Positions 31,298 through 43,122 of a DNA stretch of 64,000 nt are shown here, one piece after another (within the stretch, counting starts at the first letter, position 1; every line of letters begins with the position of its first letter). The position numbers were made by a program, and so were the translations under genes. Source of the stretch: Podospora bellae-mahoneyi (Eukaryota > Ascomycota > Sordariomycetes > Sordariales > Podosporaceae); assembly GCF_035222275.1 (NCBI RefSeq), contig NC_085884.1, forward strand, positions 1-64,000, in the 5' to 3' direction. A model generated the notes under the pieces. That model was given only the letters and a program-made list of their open reading frames with translations. It did not search any database and was not told the origin of the DNA.

Positions 31298-33058
31298 TGC
31301 ATTGTTGGGTTGTCCGATGATTGGTGTTCAAGCTTGTTCAACGGGTAGACTAATAGATTGGAAGACGGACGGGCCTATAGAGACAGCATTCTTCGTTTGG
31401 AATTTAGGCACAATAGATAGGTACATACTTTGCAGAATCGAGTCTAACGCAGATGTATGTGCCCGTGAAAGAGAATTGGGTTGTAGCTGTATCAACCGGA
31501 CTCGCCCTCGGATTTGAGCCAACTTTGCATATGTATATGCCGACCAAGGGACATCCCGCGGCGATTTCCCACTCGGGAACTTCCCCTACCTGGAATGATG
31601 TGCATGACGGATGTCATGCAGACTGGATGCGTCCATGATTCTCCCCGATTGGAAGAATGCGACGGGCGAGTAGGAACAGTGCCGCTTGATGACTTCGGCA
31701 CGACTAGCCTCCGACTGTGCAATACATGTACTGCTAAGAGGCTCAGATGGTCTACCTGGTATGCAGTGACTTTTGCTCTCCTTATTAGCCGCATGGGTCG
31801 GAATTCATGCCGGGTGGGGCGGGGGTCGCTCTCCTCCCTACCTTTACGTTCATTTTGTGTCCGTAAACAACACTTGAACCAAGTCACGTGCAGGTCGATC
31901 AGCTCGACTCATCAGTTGTGCAGCGAAGGGCAGATCGTATATGCATTGGTTCCATACCTGGTATGGAGGGGTAACCTCGTTGAATGTCTATTGCTTTCCA
32001 GTACACTCGTCTCCATGACAGGATTGGTATTTCTCGCCCACAGAGAGAGCAAATGCATCGGACTTTGGAACATTTGAACGACGTACCATTTTCGTTGTGT
32101 CGATAACTTGGTAGATACTATCACTTCTGTGTCTGCGAGTTGACAGCAAACCGCATTGACAACGTGGAACTTTCTTGAACCTCCGCTGTGCAGTATCGTG
32201 CTCACAACATTCCAACTAAGTCGAAATCAATGTCACACAGCTTACTGTTCTTAAGAATAGTCCTGGTCGACAGTACGATGTTATCAGGGACCCAGGGCAA
32301 CTATAAATCAGCATCAGATAGAGCTGAAAGGTTGATGCGGGTTTTTGCTGATGCTTGGTCCCAACCGTACCAAAAAAGTAATCTGTGTCGGGGTACTTAA
32401 GAGACTGGGTGATTCATGCGGCATCAGCTTCTATTGGACTGAGTGGAAGTCTGGCTTTTGATGCCAGGTCGGCCGTGTTGTTCTGTCATTCTACCATCAG
32501 CCCGCCCGACTCCCGGTGTTTCAGAGGATGAAGCGGTGGGTGGTAGATTCCCATGTGTGGACTTTTGGTTCTGGCTGGGTTATTTTGAAGTTAGAGTCTC
32601 ACCGTTGATGCATGTAGGTAGTTCAGCTCTTGTTGGGCAATCTTCAAGCTATCACTTGAGTTCAGATTGTGTTAGATGACGTTGCCATGGTATCCTTTCA
32701 GAGAGAATGGACTTGCGGTTGCTTTGTAGTGGCCATGAGTGAAACGCCTGTTTAGGTACCCCTGAGTTGGTTATATGCGAAGTGCAGGCTTAGGTTGGCT
32801 GAAGAGTGTGTATGCGATGCAGGGCTCGTGGTGCCTTTGCAATCATGGAGGTCAAGGTAATGGCTTCCATCCTTAAAGATCGAGATGCCAATTCCCAGTA
32901 AAGAACGCTACACAAGTTTCCATTTCTTATGACCATGGTATATAACAAGACAAATTCCCAGTCCAGTGACTTGCGCCAGTATGTCCGTCTCATAACCCAG
33001 CTTCTATCCCTACCAGTTACACAATAAACAAAAAGAGTGTGCATGTACCATCCACTAC
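31298..33058. other. Intergenic
   Basis: Nearly 1.8 kb with no supported gene. The longest frame (31,514-32,077, plus) has no recognisable domain and atypical composition for a protein. The sequence is not AT-rich and shows no RIP bias or repeats that I can see. It should contain the 3' ends of the flanking convergent genes. Confidence 0.5.
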
Positions 33059-34671
33059 CTATACCGTCTGTTGCAACCTGCCGACCATGAACTGATCCAA
33101 AAACAGCAAGCTCTGGTCCATATCCTCCTTGAGCAGCGACTTGCCCGCTGTCATGGGCAATCTCTCGGGTGCGGGCTGTGTGAGATACACCTTGGCTCTG
33201 GTACGGTGCGCAGATCGAAAGACCTATCTTCTGTTAGTAAACGAAGCAACATAGGTACCAGGTATGTATCAGTATCAGAAGCTTACCCTCAGCCTTTTAA
33301 CAATATCCTCGAACTCCTTCTTGATCTTTCCATCAACCCCCTCATCCGCCAACTGGCCCCTAAAGGCATGCTTCTTGACCACTTTGCAGAATCTTCTCTG
33401 CAAGAGAGGGACATTTCTTTCCTGGATCAGCCTGGGCAGGTACGCCTCCAATCCCAAAAACGCATCCAGGGCTTGGAACAGCAAGACCTGATTTCCACTC
33501 AGCCCATCAAACTTCTCCCACTCTCCACTGGTCTTATTCTGGTGTCCCACGCCCCAGGCATAAAACCCTTGAACGCGGCTCAACCACACTGACCTCGCAA
33601 TCTTGGCGTCGTGAACTCGGTCGTAGTAGCTGCTTAGCAAAGGGCGTAGCTGGCCTTTGATGTCACGGACATGTTCGAGACAAGACTCCTTGTCGCCCCG
33701 GGCGTATGCCACGATACTTTCGACAATGGAGCAGTAGATTGGTACCCCTAGCACTTCGACCTCCTGAAAGATGCGGGCAAATTCCTCCTCTGAGGACTGA
33801 ATAAGAGTCGAGAGGCCGGTATTGATCTTGAGGGCGTAGCCTCCAGCTGGGTTGAAGTTGAGAACCAGGCTAGACATGTTGTTTCCGGATTCGGAATCGA
33901 GACCGAAGTGCGACTGCATGGAGTTCCAGGGCGTGACGAGCTCCATGGGGAGGGCAATGGACTTTTCGAGTTGGGCGAGGCGGACTACTGGGATGCTTGC
34001 CCATCTAATTTTGTTAGCCATATGGATATCTTTGTGAACCCAGTCCAGACATGGACGACATAGGACGCTTACCTATAAGCATGTCTACACCAAGCCACAC
34101 AGCAGTAGAACCCATTGTAAGCATCCCTGGGGAAGACATCCCATCTTCCAGCATCGGCCGCTTGCAGCAGTCTCTGAACTTCAGCCAGGTCAACCTTTTG
34201 ACTCAGAAGCTGAACGAAGCGTGTCCTGAACTCGAATATGCGCCTTTCGTTGATGTTGTCGTTAAGAGATGCATTCTCCGCTGGTAGGAGGGGAGCCATC
34301 TCATGGTAGATGTCTTTGTATGCCTGGAGGCATGCGGGCCATGTCTTTTCATTGTGATTGGATCTCGGAGGCCAGTAACCAGCTCCATCCTGCTGAACAA
34401 GGGTGGAGAATGATGATGCGACCTCGTGGCAGTCAGACAGGTCGTGGATGGTGTCGAGCTTCTGTTTATTGAAGGCGCCTGTTGAATTGTGGGCGTTCGT
34501 CGAATCTGAAAAGACTCTGCCGGATCGAGTGAATCCTTTGAAAAGATTGAAGGACGGAATGGTGTGCTGAGACAGGCGCTTCATGATCCATGGCCTCCAT
34601 GGCGTAGACACTATGAGCGTAAAGATGCTCCCAAGAACGGAGAGGAAGATGAACTCTGAGAGAGGAGTCAT
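33059..34671 (-). CDS. Membrane-anchored indoleamine 2,3-dioxygenase-like protein
   Basis: Three exons (34,671-34,073; 34,004-33,287; 33,223-33,059) with introns of 68 and 63 nt give 493 aa. A hydrophobic segment at about residues 6-22 (EFIFLSVLGSIFTLIVS) predicts an N-terminal membrane anchor, which ordinary IDO lacks. The IDO core is visible as WASIPVVRLAQLEKSIALP, YDRVHDAKIARSVW, the signature SGNQVLLFQALDAFLGLE, and FRSAHRTRAKVYL. In the last, His445 is at the place of the proximal haem ligand. IDO enzymes open the indole ring of tryptophan to N-formylkynurenine, and divergent haem relatives do other oxidations. The sequence around the usual substrate-binding R and F is too diverged to assign a substrate. 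It sits 1.8 kb from the DHA2 transporter. Confidence 0.75.
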
Positions 34672-37552
34672 GGCCAACTCCAGAGTTCTTCAGCGGTCGA
34701 TAGGACTTGCAGGGTAGAAGTTGGTAGAGTCTGTGTAACTGGTCTAGTTACCAAGTAATTCGAAATAGATAAAGAGGTAATGCGGAGATAGACGATCAGC
34801 ATCAACAGCAGTCGAGGGATTTTATATACAACAACCAGCAACAGTCCTAAGGATACCAATACCCCCTCCCAGGTTCGGAACGGGCGCAAACTGCAGAAAG
34901 CCAGGGCTGAACGAATCACCCACAGGCCACTTACAGAGTGCCACTTTTCAGGCCTTGAACAATACCTTGATTACGCCTGTTTGTTCCTCGAGCGCTTGGA
35001 TACCGCCAGTACCGGTGACATGGTTGGTGTGGGCACCATCGTCACTATGGATCAGGGCTTACCGAGCATATAGTATGTCTCTCCAGGGTATTCCGGATCG
35101 CGGATACCTTGCCTGACTTTTATGACATGGTCCGCAACCTCGCCCACCCACCCGTGAGTCCCGGCAGCTTGGGTGGATATCTCACCAAAATCATACCACA
35201 CCCTCCCACGCCAACACACCGGGACGCCCATGTCGGTAAGTCGCCGACCTTGGGCTCCCACTTGGAAACATCAAGGGGTCCTGGGCAGGTGGAGAGGACG
35301 GCTCTTGTGACACTCGGGAAGGATGCTCAGTCCATTTCGACCCAATGATAGGAGTGACAAGACCACTTTCCCCTCCCAGCCGAGTGGTCAACCGTCTTTC
35401 CTCCTTGGGATGTTCCCATCTGAATTCCCGTGACCCGAATTTGGGCTTCTACTGGAGTGGAGTGGAGTGGTAACCGAGACGAAAGAGAGCCCCCCGTTGA
35501 CGACTGGAGACGCTAGGAAGGGGAATAAAAAGGCGCTTCTTGATGCCTAACAGCTCAACGGTGCCGGTCACCGAGTAGACAGCATACCCTGGCCACAACG
35601 TTGAGGATTTCCGCGTTCTTGGGTCTCCCAGGGTGGCTTGCTTGCTTTGTCTTGGTGGTGGCTGTTTCTACCGATTCCGACTTTTGCCCGTGCGGATTCC
35701 GCTAGACTGAGTGAGGCCCCAGCGTCAGTAATCGTACACGTGTTGCCCACATCTCGACTCCCTGACGGCTTGTGCCGTGGACTCACACAGACCAATCGGC
35801 CAGCTTGAAAGGCAGGAATTGGTCTGTGAGACCCCCAAATCCAAGCCGGCACGTCCCACGGTTCACGGTGCGTGCCGCGGAAACTGCCAGTCGGGGCATG
35901 GTAGGTACCCTCTTGGATCAAGACACATCAATATTAAGGCACGTTGCCATGTCTCGATTCAAGACCCAGCGGTGGAAACAACGCACAGCGGTGGCTTGCT
36001 CGCCCATTTCGAGCTAGAAATTGCCAATGGCTTCAGAACATTCTGCGCTCAGCCGTTTTTCGCTGCCTTGCCTGCTGTCTGTTCCTGCTGGCATGACATG
36101 TGCTGCAGGAACCAAACAACGAGCGCTGTCCATGCTCAACCATGCAGGCATCCATCAGAAGCTATCCACTGAAGAGTTTTCAGCCACAATGCCCCACTGA
36201 GAGCAAGCTGACGTCGGTCAGGGACGTCTGAGTTGGCCGGGCCCAGCCTACATGCACATACTATGTCATCCTCCAACAGTGGGAATGCCAACCGGCATCG
36301 AACCTGGCACGATTTGTGCAAGATCCAGAGATGTGCGAGACTCGAACCCGACTTTACTGGCCGAGGGTTGAGATGACTGGCTGTCATACTCTTGCCGAAT
36401 CACCGTCACACAACTTGAGAACAGCTTGACAGGTGAATCGAGTGATTCTTAAAGAAGACCTGATGTTTAAGAGGACAACATTCTCAGCATAAATCTGTCC
36501 ATCGCCATAAAACAATTGTTCAGCCATAGACACTTATCCAGATCGGGATACGATCTGCTTCAGCAGAACAACGGAAGTGAGAGACACGACCCCTGAAGAA
36601 AACATCAAAGCTGAATTTCCATGCCAAGACACGGCACGCGATCCTTGGCTTCCCGACCCCAACCAAGAACAACGCCAATCGGCACTGCTCTGAACGCGGT
36701 GCTACACGCGGGAAAGAATAAAAAACCACCCTCCGATGTACCAGCGCGGCGAGCAATCGATCAGTGACATTGTCGCTGGGCCAATGTCTCGGCGGGACTG
36801 CCAGAAAGCCCAGTCAGAGAAGAGCAAGCGAGGACTAGTGCTGAATCCTGCAGACACCCACCAAGGGGCTACTCGGCCATCTGGGAGCGACCACATGCAA
36901 GTGCTGTCCAGTCAAAATCCTCAGCACAAAGCGGGCCTCTGGGGGCCATTCACAGGATGCGGGAGATCGCCCAAGAACATTGGTACCATTGGTTCAGTCT
37001 CTGACAGATCTAAATCGTGCTGTTGGGCGGCACGCTCTCGTCCCCTAAACCGATTCGAACACAAGCCTCTCGGTCTTCCATTTCTCCTGGAGGCGATATG
37101 CTGCAGAACCAGCTGTAACAGGCAACTATCGTTGTTGAGCACCGCAAATAATCTATGTGACTACAGCACTAACACCACACTAACACTCAAACAAATAGTC
37201 TCGGCCGGAGGCTTGCTAAACATTGGATGGAAAGCTAATTTTCATCACAGCCATGGGGAAAAAGCAAAAACCAATGGCACAAAGAAGATGGACAGAAAAC
37301 AAGCAGCCTTTCCTCACTCCTCGCCGCCGGTGGGCTTTTCCTCTCCACTGTTTGCTCACACGGCTGTGGAAGCAGAGATGTCACGCGGGGAGGTCTTCTT
37401 TTGATCACCACCAATCCTTCAACTTCCACACTCATTTTCGGTCTTGAATATTGGAGAACTTTTACTCCTTCATGCTCACTTCTGCCGCTCCTTGGCGTGA
37501 CAACATCCGCATTCCGCTCGTTTTATCCATTTTCTAGCGCTCAAACAAAACC
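34672..37552. other. Long intergenic stretch
   Basis: About 2.9 kb of normal base composition. A minus-strand frame at 35,052-35,261 (for example VWYDFGEISTQAAGTHGWVGEV) looks protein-like and might be an exon or gene remnant, but no splice partners were found. A plus-strand frame of 222 codons at 36,736-37,404 has no recognisable feature. The last 200 bp should be the promoter of the Pth11-like gene. Confidence 0.4.
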
Positions 37553-39043
37553 ATGACGAACTCGGGAGCGTGGGGCGAGGCGCCGCCCGGCGTGAACCTG
37601 GCGGAAAATCAGAACGGGGATATTATCGGCTCAGTCGTCGGCATCATGGTCCTTGGGCTCAGCTCCGTCGTTTTGCGGCTTTTTACACGGCTGATAAACA
37701 AGGGGCCGGGTCTGGCTGCCGACGACTATGTTATTCTTTTTGCAGCGGTGAGTACTTGAAAACGAAGAGGACGCCGTGGGGGACAAGGACAGGCTTTGCT
37801 GACCGGCTCACCGTAAATCCAGGTTATGGGCATTGGAACGGCGGTGTGTTGCCTCATCAGTGTTCCCTGGGGTGGCGGAAAGCATCTGTGGGTGGTCACC
37901 CATGAGGAGTTCACCAAGCTGTACCAAACCACCTACGCCTTCGTCATCGTTTACATCACCTGCATCTCGGCGACCAAAATCTCCATCTTGCTATTTTACC
38001 GCCGTGTGTTTGGGACAAACGTGATTTGGTACATCGTCTTTGGCTTCACCTGTGCCCATTGGGCAGAAGTAACCATCACATGGCTCGCAGGGTGCAGGCC
38101 CATCGACTACTACTGGCGTCAGTATACCGACCCAACCGCCACGGGATCATGTATCGACGCACCGTTGTTTTACTTTTGCAACGGCATCATCGGATTGGTG
38201 ATTGATGTGGCCATTCTTTTGGTGCCGATTCCCACAGGTATGTTCCCATTGTTTCCACTCGCCCAGTGACTCTCACATGGATCTCAGCTTGGCTCTCCGG
38301 AAGTCCTCACACGGTATCCCATGCTAACCACCAAAATCCCATCACAGTTTGGAAGCTCAACATGCCCACCACCAAAAAGGTGTTTGTAGGCGGAATCCTT
38401 CTCCTCGGCGGCTTGTGCGTGAATTTCTGTCTTCACCCCCTCCCCATGCCCCTGTTCTGGCCACCCTTCGATATCTGTGCTGTGTCTCGGTCACGCCGAC
38501 CTCTTCCCCTCAGCTTGACTGTAACCTTGTTTGACCTTGCCACTGATGCCTTACCATAGTGTGTGCGTGGCCTCGGCCATCCGAATCGTCATGATGGACC
38601 AGCTCGTCAAGTCCCCAGACTTCACGTGGGCCATGTCCAAAGTCTTCATCTGGTCCTGCTGCGAGCCATTCATCGGCATTGTCTGCGCTTGCCTCCCCAC
38701 CTATGCACCCTTGGTCAGACGCTGGTGGAGGGGTGAGCTGTCGGGATACCCGGACACGCCCAAAGTGTACATGTCGGATAAGCCCAGTCCGTCCAAGGCT
38801 GGCCACAAGATCAGCGGTAGGAAGCACCACGGGGGGCTGGATGCAACTCTGCGAGGGGACGACGAAATCGAGCTGACGGTGGACATCTCGGGCGAGCCGG
38901 GACATCATCTACCGGGGCACCAGCGACAGGGTGACTCGAGAGACTCGTCAAAGACCTGTGTAAACGGGAAGAGCAGTCCAGAGGACTCATATCAGAATGA
39001 GATCATGGTGAGGAAGGATTTTTCATGGAGCAGCAGTGTCTAA
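37553..39043 (+). CDS. Pth11-like seven-helix protein (fungal rhodopsin domain)
   Basis: Four exons (37,553-37,747; 37,823-38,237; 38,348-38,414; 38,560-39,043) with introns of 75, 110 and 145 nt give 386 aa. Splicing preserves the frame at each junction. Seven hydrophobic helices carry the family marks: LRLFTRLINKGPGLAADDYVI at the first loop, then KLYQTTYAFVIVYITCISATKISIL, FYRRVF, and YWRQYTDPTATGSCIDAPLFYFCNG. These belong to the fungal rhodopsin-domain family related to Pth11. A hydrophilic tail of about 110 residues rich in Ser and Lys follows. Such proteins sit in the plasma membrane and some sense host or surface cues, but most members have no known ligand. No CFEM domain is present. 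Confidence 0.85.
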
Positions 39044-39490
39044 GGCTAGGCACAGTTGAGGAGTTTGAAAGGGTGGAATGCATAATGGAAGGAGGGACCG
39101 GCGTTCTTTAATGGAGGAGGTTTTCTTGACACTTTTTCACTTCGGCATACACAAAGTTAGACATGGCCACTACAGGCTTCTCATCAAGCAGAGCATTCAA
39201 CACTGCCATTCTCTTCTACAAAGTTCGGTGTGATCCCATATTCAGCAGGCTCCGGGAAGCCACACGGGCCATCCGAGTGGTTGAGAGCAGAGCTTCAACC
39301 GCTGACCAGTGCTAGCCAGGATCACATGTCGCGGTCAACTGAGCAAGGGTGTCCTTTGAGGCTCAAGTCCTGTGACACACGGTAGATGCAGGATTCATGA
39401 CGTAGACAAAAAGAACAGACTGCTTCATTTCGTTTTCTATCCTCGACCGTTCATTTTCAAGAGATCGTCTTTAACCAACTCCACGGTATT
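39044..39490. other. Intergenic between convergent genes
   Basis: A 447-bp region holding the 3' UTRs of the Pth11-like and SDR genes. A tRNA-like A-box and B-box pair occurs here but was rejected (see rejected items). Confidence 0.5.
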
Positions 39491-40235
39491 CTAAATCACG
39501 ACTTCAAAATTTGGCTTGTCCTTTGCTCCCTGAAACCACTCCCAGGTCTTGGCCGCGATGCGAGTCGGATTTCTCACTTCATCCTCCGGTGCAACCTGAC
39601 CAGCAACGTTGATCACACCAATATGCACGCCCTCGGGTGTATACGACAGATTCAAGCTTTGCACAAGATTCCTCTGAGCAGCCTTGACCAAGGACAGGTT
39701 GAAGAGCTGAGGGATTGGGTGATGCGGCAGGGCAGAGCTCGTCACGATGAGCGCAGGCCGGCTTGAAGTATCCGCTCTGGCCAGCGACACAAGGTGTGGT
39801 ATGTACCGCTGTGAGATAATGTACAGAGCGCTGACATTGATCTTGGGAGCCGTTAACAATTTGCCATTACCGTTCCCGCGCAGCGCGACTCACCTTGAAG
39901 TCGTACTCGACATCCTCGACGGGATGGGTCAATAGCGCCGATGGGAGAACACGAGCGGCGTTGTAAAACACCACGTCAGGTTTGCCAAAGGCGGCATCGG
40001 CGTCGTCGAGTGCTTGGAGGAGGGAGTGCGTGTGTGTGACATCGACCGCGTATGTCCTAACATTGATCTGGCTGCTGACAGTGTTCAGGACGGCTTTTTT
40101 CTCTTCTTCGAGTTGCTCGGCGCGTCTGGCAATCAAGACCACATTGTTGTACCGCTTCGAGGCAAACAGCGTGGCCACCGACCGGCCAATACCAGGCCCA
40201 GAGCCAAGCACGTGGAGAGTTCTGCCAGGAGACAT
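39491..40235 (-). CDS. Short-chain dehydrogenase/reductase, catalytic Tyr absent
   Basis: Two exons (40,235-39,894 and 39,841-39,491) with a 52-nt GTGAGT-AAG intron give 230 aa. The Rossmann start TLHVLGSGPGIGRSVA carries a variant TGxxxGIG nucleotide motif, and VFYNAARV stands where NNAG is usual. The active-site region reads FNLSLVKAAQRNL, so Lys of YxxxK is kept but the Tyr position is Leu. The fold should still bind NAD(P), yet standard SDR proton transfer is unlikely. Upstream frame before the ATG at 40,235 uses only TTG. Its role is unclear; it could be a non-catalytic relative or use another residue. It follows the next MFS gene on the same strand. Confidence 0.8.
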
Positions 40236-40745
40236 GTCGACCGTGTTGTGGGTGGTTGAAGAAGAATGATAATACAAATTGGGAGGATCGATGTCTCAAG
40301 AGAAACAATATAAGTACCTACCGGGTCCAAGAGGCTCCTGAAGATCGGCATTTGAGGGACTGAAATTGTCCATCATGATTGCTTCTTCCTCCCAAAATGG
40401 GCTAGGTGACCAAGGTCGCTGCGGATGAGGGGCTCGGCGACTCCAGGCCTTTCCCTTTTGGTTTGGCTGCAAGCGCCTTCAGATGTGAGCTTCACCACAT
40501 CGTTGGCTCAATGTTGCATGACCCTGCATGCATACAATCTTCCGATACGGTCTCAGCTCGCAACCAGCTTGACCGCTATCGGACTCTGCGTTCCTGAAAC
40601 ACATTGTGCCGTCTGCACCGAACGCTGCCCGGCCAGCGTCGCGGACGCCGAGAAACGGCCCTCACATCCATTCCACATGGTCCCGAGACTAGCCCAGATC
40701 TTCCGCATGAAATTTGGGAGAGCGCAAGACGGGACTGTTTACATA
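40236..40745. other. Intergenic
   Basis: About 510 bp between two minus-strand genes, containing the SDR promoter and the 3' UTR of the MFS gene. No other feature seen. Confidence 0.5.
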
Positions 40746-42436
40746 CTAACACTCTTCCTCGCCAGCAGAATGATAATGCAAACCTCCAGTCTCTTCTGGC
40801 ACTCCCGACCTCAGCTCCATGCTTGGTTTGGTGGCAAACATCAGTGCCCCGATAGCAACAGCGACAAGACTAGCGACATAAAACCACGGCAGCCCAATCC
40901 AGAATCCCAACTTTTTCATGCCTACATTGAAGCACCAAGCTAGTACTGGTCCGCCTATCAGCGCGCCGCCAGTCTCGAGCATGCTAATCACACCGTACAG
41001 CCTCGACGTGTGCTGGGAGTCAACATAAGCCGTCGCAATAGCCCGGCCAAGTGGCGCGCTGCCCGACCCAAGGGTGTGAATGGTCAGGCCAATGAGGAAC
41101 ACTGCTATTCCTGTGCTGAACCCCTGGACGAGAGCTCCTGTCGCCATGAGAGCCAGCGACACCCTTGTCAGCACGAGATCCTTTGCGAAGATGGAAACCC
41201 CATATCTGCCCGTCGGATCGGTAATCAGCTTTCCTACACGAGGCAGCACAACCAGGACAACCAAGTGAAGGATGCCCAGTGGGGGCGTAAGCAGGTAACT
41301 GGTCTCGGCCAGCGTCCAGCCAAAGTATTTACTGACATGCTGGGCAAGGGTTGTCGAATATGCAGCAAAGATGGCAGGCTGTATGAGGAAGAGTGCCAAA
41401 GAGCTCAACAGCTGCCTATTCTTCAGCAGGGACAAAGCAACCCCAAACTCGTTCATCGCGTGTCGGAGCTTTTTCGAGAGTGGCCGTCGTCCTCGCTGTG
41501 CCGCTTCTTTCAGCTGAACGGGCAAGGTTTCAGGAAGGAAGAGCAAGGCGCCGAAAATGAAGGGAGTGAGAGCAAAGACGAGGGCAATGGGACACCAAGG
41601 ACCGACGGTTTGCATGAGAATTCCGGCCAGGAACGGGCCTACCAAGGTTCCTGACACAGCGCCAAAGGAAAGATATAAGAAGCCAGTAGCTCTGAAGGTC
41701 GGTCAGTGGCAGGCAGAACATGGGCTTGGGATCTACTCACCTATCACTTTCTGTACTGACGTCAGATGCCATTGCATTGAGCGAGTTCATGGCGACGGGG
41801 ACGCCTCCGCCGATTAGAAAGAACAGACAGCCCATCACGACGAGGTACATGTTGGGTGCCACCCCAAAGAACAGTAAGAGTGGCCCCCATCCAAATCCAA
41901 TGACGATGCCAACATAGGCGAGGGCAAATGTAGGCTTACGGCCAATTCTAGATTCATGTTGTTAAATTGAGTAGTCAAGACATCTCTGATCAGGCTGCAT
42001 ACCGATCGGCGAGAACACCATATGGCAAAGCCGCCACAACACCAACCAGCGAATTGATCATGGCTGAGATACCACCAAGCAAAGCAAGCTCCTTCTGCAC
42101 GCCGCCGACTTTGCACATATGCTCGTCGATAGGCTCGGAAGGGTCTTTGTCGTAATAAAGATGGCAAAAAGCATCTTCGAGAAGACGGAACATCGGAATC
42201 ATGTACATCATGCCGCTGGTGACAATGACAAATGTGAGCAGGGACAGCAGCAAGATGATGCTACCGGAGCTTTGGACCTGGAAACACGCTATGATTCTGT
42301 GCCATTGTGGAGGCTGCTGTGCTGGCTTTGAGCGTGTGTGTTGATGGTAGATAGCATCGGCTGCCTGCTCATCTTCCAGACTCAGCAAGGGCTCTGCTTC
42401 GATGAACTCGGGATTGGTGCTGCTAATGGTCGGCAT
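40746..42436 (-). CDS. MFS transporter (12-helix, DHA1-like)
   Basis: Three exons (42,436-42,003; 41,947-41,741; 41,691-40,746) with introns of 55 and 49 nt give 528 aa. A hydrophilic N-tail of about 60 residues precedes the first helix (IILLLSLLTFVIVTSGMMYMIP). LPYGVLADRIGRKPTFALAY is the loop 2-3 MFS signature, split by the first intron. MASDVSTESDRATGFLYLSFGAVSG is next. FLPETLP follows helix 6 before the central loop. The second half begins near SSLALFLIQPAIFAAYSTTL. The substrate is not predictable. It is likely a plasma-membrane or vacuolar transporter of small molecules. It is separated by about 700 bp from a divergent RS-rich gene. Confidence 0.87.
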
Positions 42437-43122
42437 GGCGTCTTGTGGTGTTTACCCGCGCAACTCGACAGGCCATAACGAAGCAGGAATTGTGAGTAGA
42501 GCAAATCAACAAAAGTCCTTCTGAAAAAGCCATCATAAATATGGAAGACGACGTTGCCAATTCCACCCCTGAACAAGCTGACGAGGCAATCAAGCTAATC
42601 TTCATGGGTCAGGGCTGGTTAAACGCAATATGCGGGATACGAAACACGATGCCAAGCCGCCTGAGGTCTTAACATGCTCTCTTACAATAGAATTTGTCCA
42701 ACTGTTAGGCCACTTTACCCCTCTAATCTTGGCTGTCTTGGCGGCCACCAGCTCCGCCATGGGCCCACATGCCATGATCACAGGGTGGGTGGGGTTGACG
42801 GGAGCTGATGATCCTTGGGACGGAATCAACCGTCTGAGCCTCAAGGGCTCGACCTGTGAGGGTTCTGTGCCCCCGCCGGGCGCGTGTTGGTGTCATGCTC
42901 GACGTGTCTTGTCTATATGACTGGTCATTATTCCTGCCCGATCCAAGCGTACCAGCGCCCGACAGGCAGCTGTGAGATGGCTGTTGCATGTGGCTATGAA
43001 GGGCTGCTGGCTGACCACCCTTCTCGGCGCACAGGCTGCCTGCTTTAAAGCCGTCTTTCTTGCTGCTCATTTTTGCCATCTCAAACCTGTCTCATACAGC
43101 TGGCAAAACCTCAACAGGTACC
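42437..43122. promoter_or_regulatory. Divergent promoter region, MFS / RS-tailed gene
   Basis: About 690 bp between divergent starts. The RS-gene frame stays open back to 43,060 but without an ATG. No motif recognised. Confidence 0.4.

Noticed and set aside
31514-32077. 187-codon plus-strand frame as a gene
   Set aside because: No domain, no helix or repeat pattern, no splice partner, and composition unlike the neighbouring proteins.
36255-36380. GGTTCGATGCC and GGGTTCGAGTCTC on the minus strand, resembling tRNA T-arms
   Set aside because: No A-box or acceptor stem lies upstream at the right distance, and the stems do not pair as a cloverleaf.
39262-39385. tRNA-like boxes: CCGAGTGGTTGAG near 39,273 and GGCTCAAGTCC near 39,360
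   Set aside because: Spacing and box sequences resemble a tRNA-Ser/Leu, but I could not form an acceptor stem, a T stem or an anticodon arm. It is most likely chance, at best a dead tRNA.
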